A model generated the notes under the pieces. That model saw nothing but the letters and a program-made list of their open reading frames with translations, had not been told where the DNA came from and made no database searches. Of a DNA stretch of 41,505 nt, positions 34,957 through 41,505 are shown one piece after another (position 1 is the stretch's first letter; each line of letters begins with the position of its first letter). The position numbers were made by a program, and so were the translations under genes. This stretch comes from Planctomycetota bacterium (GTDB lineage Bacteria; Planctomycetota; UBA1135): assembly GCA_021776925.1 (NCBI GenBank), contig JAJFFB010000169.1, positions 1 through 41,505 of the forward strand. The letters run 5' to 3'.

Positions 34957-37936
34957 GAAATACCTGATCATTTCGTGCATCATATTAGGGCTTTCCGTTT
35001 GGATTGTCTTTGGCGGAATGCTGCCTGGTCTTTTTGAGTTTGGCGAAGAAAAGAACTCTCGAGCCCCAATTTCATTGACGGAGCCTTTGCTTGGCCAACA
35101 AGAAAGCGGTGACAACGGATTTCAAATTGCAAGGGGCTCTCATGCCACCAGCAGAATTGCCAAGGATTGGTTCCATTACGTTTCGTTTTATTCAACGACG
35201 AAGGACCTTGGGGTACCCGGCCGGGTTGTTGCCATTAGAGTTACAGCGAAGTTGATTAGTGCACTTCAAAATAACCTCCTTATCACGCCGATTGAATTAA
35301 GAAGGATGACAGACGTTTGCCAAAGTCCGCTCGTTGGCAATCATGCTGAGATTCAATTGTGGTCTAAGGATTCCTGGTTCTACTGGCTTGAGGTCCCTGG
35401 AGCCACTTGCTTTGGGGGCTTCATTAATCCAACAGAGACTATTATTGAGCTGCCCAAAGTTGTAAAGTGTTCTCCATTCTCAATTAAAGTTTTTAGCGAA
35501 CAAGGTGTGCCTTTAAAGGGAGTTTCAGTTGGGGTATTTTCATCGACAAAAAATTATCAATACCATGAACTTTCGTGGGAGGAGAGATTGGCAGAAAGAT
35601 TTTTCTTCCTAACTGGAAGTACTGGGAGTGACGGAATTTGGACCATCCCCTATTTCCCGGAAACCGACGCATTTGCTTGGGCGTCTCCAGGTCAGGGAAA
35701 CGGGTTTGTTTCCCTGGATGGCCTTTCCGCCAAAGGCGAAATCGAGTTACGGCTTACCAAAGTTATGTCAGCAACAGGATTAGTAGAGGATGGTGCTGGA
35801 AATCCAATCCCCGATGTAGCTGTTGTTTTTTTCGTAGAAGGCGAAGAAGGAACGGAAGCTGTTGCGGAGGTCACCTCTGATGAAAGTGGAAAATTCGAAG
35901 CGTCTTCTGTCAGTTGTGACGGGCATGGCATTGTGGCGATGGCGTATAAGAAGGGATATTCCTCGCAAGTGCTACCTTTGCAATCGCCTATTCCGGGTGC
36001 TTCCGAATTTCTACATTTCACCTTGAGTGAAGCAGCAAAAGGGCGCTGGAAACTTGAGTATCCAGACGGATCGCCTGGCTCGAATCTGGAGTGCCAATTT
36101 GCGACCTCTGAATTTGACTGGATCCCTTATTACTATCAAACTGATAGTTTAGGCTCGTTTGAATCCGAAGAGGTGTTGAATTCCACTGGAAGTGTATTTT
36201 TAAGGATATGGAACGATGATGCGTTTTTGTGCACCGTGCAGGTTGACCCGTCTGGCATGGATGAGTCCGTTCTCGTTCTTCCTGGAGTTGGACGGTTTGA
36301 TGAAGGCGGACGAGGCTGGAATTCAAGCATTTTCCGGCTCTATCATCCTTCAGGCGATATTTCCGATTGGAGATGGACTCGGGAGGAGGAAATGCCCTTC
36401 GTTCCTACAGGGTCCTGGTTGCTTGAGAGTCTTGAATCAAACGGAGAATTTCATTGTCAAAAGGTCGTGATTCAAACCGGGGTTTCAAGTTGGCCTGAGA
36501 AAGAAATTCAATCTGCCTTTGTCAGCTGGGATAATTTGGATAGAAACATGGGCGCTATTGGTTGGCGGTATGGTAATCGAAACGGTGGAGAATTCCCTTG
36601 TGTGCCTGGGTTTGAGGAACTGGAGGTCTCTGGTCCATTTCCCACATTAATTTATTGGAAGAATGACCAAGGGGTTGAGGTTCCACTGAGTGAAGTTCAT
36701 TCTGGCGATCAGGTTTTTCTGGGAGCGCTTGGCAATCAATCTGCGGGCACGATTGAATGTTTGGCAATGAGGACGGATGGCACTCCGATTCCAGATTGCC
36801 ACGTTTTATTGGTGGAGACAATTGGGCAAAGTCAGTTGAATGCTGTTACAGACGATCTCGGGAAATGCCACTTTTTGAATGTTCCACTTGGAAGCTACCA
36901 GGTTTCTGCTTTTCCCTCTGCATTCCAATTAACTTGGGTTCCTTCGGCGTCGAGTTCGATTGAAGTATTGCCCGGCCAATGGAATCCCGATGTAGTGTTT
37001 GTTTTTGGAGGTGATACTAGTGTTGAAGTCAATTGCTCTCAATATGATCTGGCGGCGTCTAGCATCAGTATTATTACGGGTGATCGAATTAGATCCGGTA
37101 GCCCTAACTCAAGTGGCGTTTTTAAGATTTCTGTTTCAGAGATTCCCAATTACGCAGTTTGTACTGAGCTTGGCGACTTTCATGTGAGGTTAAATTCGAG
37201 CGAATTCATGAATGAAGGAACTAAACTCAATCTGCTTCCTTCCGATGGTAAAACGATTGAGATAGAGTCTCCAGAAAATAGCGAGAGTGGTGGCAGTGTT
37301 GCCATTTATTCAGAGGAATTTCATTTCTTGCGACGGTTTTCAATCAAGCCTGGGCGGAAATGGGTCATTGAAAATTCTTCAAGCCATAACTTTTTATTTC
37401 AGTACTCTGGAGAAAGAGGCTCCGGAGCAATGGTTTCCTGGGATGAATTACTTGCCGGATTCAAACTGAGTGGGCCTAGTTTAGTGGACCTTGGAGATAT
37501 AGAAGTAACCGACCTTTCTGGTGGCATGCCATCTTCTGTTATTGCCGTTTTCGAGGGAATGCAAAGGTCAGTGAGGCTTACCAATTCAGTCCTTCGAATT
37601 GAGGCCTGGATGATTAACCAAAGAATGTTGATCATGGCTCCTGGTTTTTGGCCGACTGAAGTACCGGTTATTTCTGGGGCCATTGCATTACGGGGGGTAA
37701 GTGGTGAGGTCCGCATTGAACTCCCAATGGGAATTTCTGCAGCCAGAATTGTTCCACAGTTTAAGAGCCCTGGAGGGGACTTTGAATTTGGAAAATTTAG
37801 TTTGGGCCAGCGGCTTGGTTTTGCTGGGAAACTTCCTGAGGGGCAATATTCAATTGTTGGCGAAGAGAGAAGTGTACGGCTCATTATTGGCGACTTTTCT
37901 GCTGTAAAAGGACAGCCGCTTGAGCTGGAGTTTTAG
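34940..37936 (+). CDS. Large membrane-anchored surface protein with carboxypeptidase-regulatory-like domains
   Basis: A 998-residue protein with one N-terminal helix (about 8-32, YLIISCIILGLSVWIVFGG) and a long exported region. At least three beta-sandwich units of the carboxypeptidase-regulatory/CNA-B kind are visible: about 180-260 (VPLKGVSVGVF, SDGIWTIPYF), about 273-350 (GLVEDGAGNPIPDVAVVFF, DESGKFEA) and about 602-685 (MRTDGTPIPDCHVLLVE, DLGKCHFLNVPLGSYQVSA). The rest is beta-rich with many Gly, Ser and Trp. No catalytic motif is recognised. GTG 34940 has a strong ribosome binding site. It is the last gene of the island operon. Surface adhesion or envelope sensing is a guess; its size and position suggest it is the main effector of the cassette. 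Confidence 0.75.
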   Translation: MEPNPRKYLIISCIILGLSVWIVFGGMLPGLFEFGEEKNSRAPISLTEPLLGQQESGDNGFQIARGSHATSRIAKDWFHYVSFYSTTKDLGVPGRVVAIRVTAKLISALQNNLLITPIELRRMTDVCQSPLVGNHAEIQLWSKDSWFYWLEVPGATCFGGFINPTETIIELPKVVKCSPFSIKVFSEQGVPLKGVSVGVFSSTKNYQYHELSWEERLAERFFFLTGSTGSDGIWTIPYFPETDAFAWASPGQGNGFVSLDGLSAKGEIELRLTKVMSATGLVEDGAGNPIPDVAVVFFVEGEEGTEAVAEVTSDESGKFEASSVSCDGHGIVAMAYKKGYSSQVLPLQSPIPGASEFLHFTLSEAAKGRWKLEYPDGSPGSNLECQFATSEFDWIPYYYQTDSLGSFESEEVLNSTGSVFLRIWNDDAFLCTVQVDPSGMDESVLVLPGVGRFDEGGRGWNSSIFRLYHPSGDISDWRWTREEEMPFVPTGSWLLESLESNGEFHCQKVVIQTGVSSWPEKEIQSAFVSWDNLDRNMGAIGWRYGNRNGGEFPCVPGFEELEVSGPFPTLIYWKNDQGVEVPLSEVHSGDQVFLGALGNQSAGTIECLAMRTDGTPIPDCHVLLVETIGQSQLNAVTDDLGKCHFLNVPLGSYQVSAFPSAFQLTWVPSASSSIEVLPGQWNPDVVFVFGGDTSVEVNCSQYDLAASSISIITGDRIRSGSPNSSGVFKISVSEIPNYAVCTELGDFHVRLNSSEFMNEGTKLNLLPSDGKTIEIESPENSESGGSVAIYSEEFHFLRRFSIKPGRKWVIENSSSHNFLFQYSGERGSGAMVSWDELLAGFKLSGPSLVDLGDIEVTDLSGGMPSSVIAVFEGMQRSVRLTNSVLRIEAWMINQRMLIMAPGFWPTEVPVISGAIALRGVSGEVRIELPMGISAARIVPQFKSPGGDFEFGKFSLGQRLGFAGKLPEGQYSIVGEERSVRLIIGDFSAVKGQPLELEF

Positions 37937-38040
37937 CGCGACGAGTGATAGTTTCTTAATAAATATGATGAGGCAAGCCACCTTCTTGTTAGAGTGCTTG
38001 GTCTCAATCCCAGGCTAACTGTTTTCCAATAACTGTGGAG

Positions 38041-38178
38041 ATGAGATGTTTACGTGCATCTTGGTTCCTTCTGTTGAGTTGGTTGGTATTGGGGATTTCA
38101 CCTGAAATGCATCGCGGTTACATCCCAGATCGCGTTCAATCGTGGTTTGTCCGGCTTGGATTGGACGTGGTTGATTGA
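38041..38178 (+). CDS. Possible small membrane or secreted peptide
   Basis: ATG 38041 opens a 45-residue frame with one hydrophobic segment (about 7-20, SWFLLLSWLVLGIS) and a short polar tail ending in RLGLDVVD. TGGAG touches the start codon without a spacer, which is poor for initiation. The hydrophobic part recalls the signal segment of the small protein at 34711, but the similarity is short. It may be a remnant or chance frame. The remaining bases of 37937-38232 hold nothing else I can name. Confidence 0.3.
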   Translation: MRCLRASWFLLLSWLVLGISPEMHRGYIPDRVQSWFVRLGLDVVD

Positions 38179-38232
38179 TTCTTTCCCAGACGGAGAAAGG
38201 AATTCCTGCCTAAACCAAGTCGCTGGTCCTTA

Positions 38233-41121
38233 CTATTGGGGGTTATCAAATCCTGAAGAAATCCTTCTGGTACTGTCATTAGGGACCACCGTGATCTGAA
38301 CAATGGCAGCCTCTCGTACATAGCCATTAATCGTGGTGTGGCCCGGTGCATGCAGCTTGAAGTCAGCGTCCCAGTCCCTCGGCCAGGCGGGAAGCATGTG
38401 GATCTTGTCGCCGTCGGTCTGCATCAGCATGGTTTGCAGGGTGCGGAGCAGGACGCCGCCGTGGTCCTGGTCGGGGATCCAGTCGTAGTTGGGGCCCCAG
38501 AAGGCGGGGAATCTTGAACCTGCGTGTTTGTTGCGGGCGCGGGCGACGAGGTTTTTGCGCGCTTGTTCGGCCAGGCCGAGGTGAGTCATGAAGAGGTCGT
38601 CCTGGCGCCAGCCGGAGTTGCCGCGGTCCCATCTGGCGTCGAGGGCGGCGATGCCGAGGGCCTGGTTGCCGCGGACGGCACTGACGAGCTGGAAGGGGAA
38701 GACCGCGTAGAGTTCGGGGTTCTCGACGTTGCTCTTGTTCTCGAAGCGCTGCGCCGGGGCGAGCATCTTCACGCCGTCGACCTCTCGTAGGGGTAATTCG
38801 GGCAGGCGCGCTTGGAGGCGTAGCCAAAAGGCGCGGGCGTCGGCCGGGGCCTTGGACGCGGGCAGGGCGAGCAGACTGGTGGTCACCGCGTGCAGGCCGG
38901 CGAGTTCGGGCATCGGGTTGGTGGTGTCCCACCAGGTCTCCAGTGCCATCGACGGTTCCATCAACATGCGGCCGTCGGGACCGTCAGCGTAGTGCTGGTC
39001 GAAGAAGGTCAGGATCTCGTGCGCGGTGGGCAGCAGGGTGTCGCGCAGGAAATCCGCCTCGAGGGTGTGCTCGTAGTAGTTGAGCATCATCCAAACCAGT
39101 TCAAGGCCGCTGACCCATTCGCGCTTGTGCCAGCCGCTCTCCTGCAGCTTGTCGGCGCCGCGCTCGGCATAGGGCGTCCAACCATAGGTGGCGGTGAAAG
39201 TCGGACCCCAGAAGTAGATGCACTCGGGGAGGAAGGCGCCGTCGTGGCCGGTGTACTGGCGCGTGCGGTAGCGGTGCACCGGCATGAGTTCGTCGGCGTA
39301 CATGCGGAACAGCGGCTTCATCATTTCGAAGTCGCCGCTGGCGCACATGCTCAGATACGGCAGGCGCGTGTTCTGCCACCAATAACCCGGGCCCCAGCGA
39401 CGGTAGTCGGCGTCGCCGAACTTGCCCTCGGCGGGCACGGTGAAGATCGAGCCGTTGAACTTGATCGGATAGGCGCCGCGACCGGCGCAGGCGTTGACGT
39501 AGCGCTGCAGCGCGTAGGCGCGCGACACCACCGCGGCGTCGTCGAGGAACTCGTAGGGGGTGCTGGCGATCAGCTCGCCGTTCAGGAACAGCGCGGCGTG
39601 ACCCCCGACCGGGTCGAGCACCCCGGCCACGTGCACCCACTGGTCGAGCGGCAGCACGTCGGCGCAGGTCAAGGTCAACGGACCCGCGATCAGACGCAGA
39701 CCGCGGCCGGGATAGGTATCGAAAAGCAGGCCGTCGCTAACCCCGGGAGTGACCTTGTCGAGGATGCGGCCGCCACCTGCGGGCAGGTCGCCGGCCTTGA
39801 CCCAGGCCTCGACGGTGAAACCATTGGGGAAACTCCAGTCGAGGTCACGCGGGATTTGCAGCCATGGTTGAGGCTCAACGTGCCGGCGTTCGTGGTCGAA
39901 GATTTCGCCAATGGTCGACGACGAGAGGGCATGGGAATGGATGGACACTGTGCCGAGTTCTCCGCGGAACTCGTTGCCGCCGTTCTGGTCCACTCCGATG
40001 CGTGCAGTGTGGTCGTTGAGCGGCACCGGCCCCGCGCTCGGCGGCCCGGTCACGTGGATCCAGCTGCGCTCCCAGAACTGTTTCCACCAAACTGCGTGGG
40101 CTTTGCCACGCTGAGCCGGAGATTGGGTTTCGGCCAGGGCTGCGGCGGCCATGATTTGCCGAGTCCATTCCTTGGGCTGGGTCGCCGCGGCGCTGTGCAC
40201 GGTCACGCTGAAGCTGTGCTTCTTGCGTGGTTCCACCGATAGCGTGCTTGCGTTGACGCGTCGACCGTCGGTCGCGGTGATCAGCGCGCCGAAGGTGCGG
40301 TGCAGCAGCGGGTCGGGCCGTTCGGACAGAATGCCCTCCAGCCCCTGTAATTCGGCGATCAAATCGGGACCGACCGAGGTGTCGTTGTGGTGATACCAGC
40401 CGATGAAGTTGCCATTCCCCCCCAGCAGTGTGTCCGGCGAAACCATGACCTCCTGGTGCAGACGATTGGGCTTGGAGCGGTCCTCGAGCAGATCGCTGAC
40501 CTCGGCCTCGGGATAGCGGGTCGGCTCAGTGCGCCACATCTCGATCACCGCGCGGGCAGACCGCGGGATGGCCCCGATGCTCTCGATTTCGATGCGCGGA
40601 TGGTGCGCGTCGACCCTCATCTTGACCCATAACAGGTCGTCGCCCTTGCCTGAGCGCCACGCCAAGACGCCGCTGACCAGGTGCAGGTTCTGTTCAAAAC
40701 GGGCGCTGGTGTCGAGCGGCGGGTCGAAATTCACGCGCACACGCCCGATTTTTAGCAGGCGGCCGTTCTCGCTCCAGCTGTCGCCGCGGCTGATGTAGAA
40801 GACCAGCGAACCATCGGGTTCGACCCAGGCGTTGACGCCGGTGCTGCCGTTGCCGAGCGGCACCGAGGCGCTGTGGTCCGGCCCGGGGGTGTTCCACACC
40901 AAGTCGTAGCGAGTGGGATCGGCGCGCGGGTCGATGGGCTGGCGGGTTTGGCCTGGTTCCGGTTCCTGGACCTTCGCCGGAGATTGGACTTGGGCGGGCT
41001 CCTGGGCAGGCGCCAGGCTTTGGCTTGGGGCGGGCTGCTGGGCCCCGGCAGGTAACGATCCGAAGATGCAGGCTGCGAGGGCGCCGCACCAAGAGAAGGA
41101 ACTGACCAAGGTAGGTTTCAT
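38233..41121 (-). CDS. Secreted DUF5703-type glycoside hydrolase with inserted LamG-like domain
   Basis: A 962-residue exported protein. A signal peptide (1-27, cleavage after PAGA) is followed by a Pro/Gln/Ala-rich linker to about 62. Residues about 70-340 match DUF5703 (DLVWNTPGPDHSASVPLGNG, VFYISRGDSWSENGRLLKIG), the N-terminal domain of GH95-like alpha/alpha-barrel glycosidases. The barrel begins near 340 (WWKQFWERSWIHV), is interrupted at about 366-522 by a LamG/concanavalin-like domain (FTVEAWVKAGD, WVHVAGVLDPVGGHAALFLNGE), and resumes with AYALQRYVNACAGRG. It ends with PAWPRDWDADFKLHAPG. The polysaccharide substrate is unknown; alpha-L-fucose or galactose linkages are typical of relatives. 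The start overlaps the ThuA-like gene by 4 bp. Confidence 0.88.
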   Translation of the reverse strand: MKPTLVSSFSWCGALAACIFGSLPAGAQQPAPSQSLAPAQEPAQVQSPAKVQEPEPGQTRQPIDPRADPTRYDLVWNTPGPDHSASVPLGNGSTGVNAWVEPDGSLVFYISRGDSWSENGRLLKIGRVRVNFDPPLDTSARFEQNLHLVSGVLAWRSGKGDDLLWVKMRVDAHHPRIEIESIGAIPRSARAVIEMWRTEPTRYPEAEVSDLLEDRSKPNRLHQEVMVSPDTLLGGNGNFIGWYHHNDTSVGPDLIAELQGLEGILSERPDPLLHRTFGALITATDGRRVNASTLSVEPRKKHSFSVTVHSAAATQPKEWTRQIMAAAALAETQSPAQRGKAHAVWWKQFWERSWIHVTGPPSAGPVPLNDHTARIGVDQNGGNEFRGELGTVSIHSHALSSSTIGEIFDHERRHVEPQPWLQIPRDLDWSFPNGFTVEAWVKAGDLPAGGGRILDKVTPGVSDGLLFDTYPGRGLRLIAGPLTLTCADVLPLDQWVHVAGVLDPVGGHAALFLNGELIASTPYEFLDDAAVVSRAYALQRYVNACAGRGAYPIKFNGSIFTVPAEGKFGDADYRRWGPGYWWQNTRLPYLSMCASGDFEMMKPLFRMYADELMPVHRYRTRQYTGHDGAFLPECIYFWGPTFTATYGWTPYAERGADKLQESGWHKREWVSGLELVWMMLNYYEHTLEADFLRDTLLPTAHEILTFFDQHYADGPDGRMLMEPSMALETWWDTTNPMPELAGLHAVTTSLLALPASKAPADARAFWLRLQARLPELPLREVDGVKMLAPAQRFENKSNVENPELYAVFPFQLVSAVRGNQALGIAALDARWDRGNSGWRQDDLFMTHLGLAEQARKNLVARARNKHAGSRFPAFWGPNYDWIPDQDHGGVLLRTLQTMLMQTDGDKIHMLPAWPRDWDADFKLHAPGHTTINGYVREAAIVQITVVPNDSTRRISSGFDNPQ

Positions 41122-41505
41122 CGACTGCGGGTTGGGGCCGGCGGGGGAATGGGTGTCATGCGCGAAGCCCAGGCGGTGGCGCGGCGATAGAGCTCGCCGA
41201 CCTCGGGGGTGCTCAGCGCGGCGACGTCGTGGCCGAGCGTGCAGGTGAAGACGCGGCCGGCGGAAGGGGTGCGCACCATCGCCATCGGGTAGAGCTGGCC
41301 GTCGAGCTTGGACACCGCCTCGGCGACCACGTGCACCGGGGTGTCGCCGGTCAGACAGGTGTAGAGTTCGTCGCGGGTGGAAAAGGCTTCGAGTCCGCGC
41401 GTCATGGCGATGCGCGACCCCGCAACCTCGCTGGCGTAGGCCGGCGCCTGCTCGACGAAACGCACCTCGAACTCGCCGTAGGGGTCGTGATGGCGCCGGC
41501 CCGCG
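41118..41505 (-). CDS. ThuA-like domain protein (5' end beyond the window)
   Basis: The frame enters from the right edge and ends at TGA (41118-41120), giving 128 visible residues. Blocks MTRGLEAFSTRDELYTCLTG, AMVRTPSAGRVFTCTLGHD and VGELYRRATAWAS match the C-terminal half of ThuA-like (glutamine-amidotransferase-fold) proteins linked to sugar use. The stop overlaps the start of the DUF5703 glycosidase gene as ATGA, so the two are translationally coupled. The tail is Pro/Thr-rich (TPIPPPAPT). The missing N terminus prevents checking for a signal peptide. Confidence 0.83.
   Translation of the reverse strand, partial: AGRRHHDPYGEFEVRFVEQAPAYASEVAGSRIAMTRGLEAFSTRDELYTCLTGDTPVHVVAEAVSKLDGQLYPMAMVRTPSAGRVFTCTLGHDVAALSTPEVGELYRRATAWASRMTPIPPPAPTRSR

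Larger units (their letters stand above)
33210..38232. other. AT-richer genomic island
   Basis: From the methyltransferase start to the end of the glycosidase gene the sequence is visibly poorer in G+C and uses many A/T-ending codons. A hand count gives 24 G+C of 60 at 34321-34380 and 29 of 60 at 36541-36600, against 43 of 60 at 27001-27060. All island genes read plus while both flanking genes read minus. No integrase, transposase, tRNA or flanking repeat was found, so the mechanism of entry is unknown. Confidence 0.75.

Overview
The window is high-GC bacterial chromosome from an aerobic Gram-negative-type organism. It carries an alternative complex III joined to a caa3 oxidase, several secreted proteins with signal peptides or lipoboxes, an ECF-like sigma factor linked to a carboxypeptidase-regulatory-like surface protein, a DUF5703 glycosidase next to ThuA, and frequent GTG/TTG starts. 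Together these point to a member of the Planctomycetota or a relative (inference, moderate confidence). No rRNA, tRNA, CRISPR array, transposase or integrase was seen.

1-7448: the end of a hemolysin III/PAQR membrane protein, then lipoyl synthase (lipA) and a 2-oxoacid dehydrogenase operon (E1 alpha, E1 beta, a two-lipoyl-domain E2). The E1 pair looks more like branched-chain than classical pyruvate dehydrogenase. A second, orphan E1 alpha follows. After it lie the remains of a sodium:solute symporter with two in-frame amber codons and the first 30 or so codons of an epimerase-like gene, a decayed two-gene sugar locus.

7449-21417: about 430 bp without a gene, then one long respiratory operon. 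It encodes alternative complex III (actA, actB, actC, a fused actD-actE, actF), a small one-helix protein, a SCO copper chaperone, and a caa3-type oxidase (coxB with fused cytochrome c, an A2-type coxA, coxC, subunit IV) plus an extra subunit III-like protein. Quinol electrons would pass through ActB/ActA/ActE haems to the CoxB haem, CuA and then oxygen.

21440-28582: a methyltransferase and a family 2 glycosyltransferase with a Rossmann-like tail (+ strand), a lipoprotein and a hemerythrin (- strand), then an lpd-lipB-acd operon. Lpd is the E3 that the E1/E2 genes lack, LipA/LipB make its lipoyl cofactor, and the ADP-forming acyl-CoA synthetase could turn the acyl-CoA product into ATP.

28594-33209 (- strand): a secreted ComEC-like metallo-beta-lactamase with a lamin-tail domain, a secreted von Willebrand A protein, and a TPMT-like methyltransferase. 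33210-38232 (+ strand): an AT-richer island with four overlapping genes: sigma-like factor, TPR-like protein, small secreted basic protein and a 998-residue membrane-anchored surface protein. This is the best candidate for an undescribed system here. 38233-41505 (- strand): a ThuA-like gene (cut by the window edge) overlapping a secreted DUF5703-type glycosidase whose catalytic region carries an inserted LamG-like domain.
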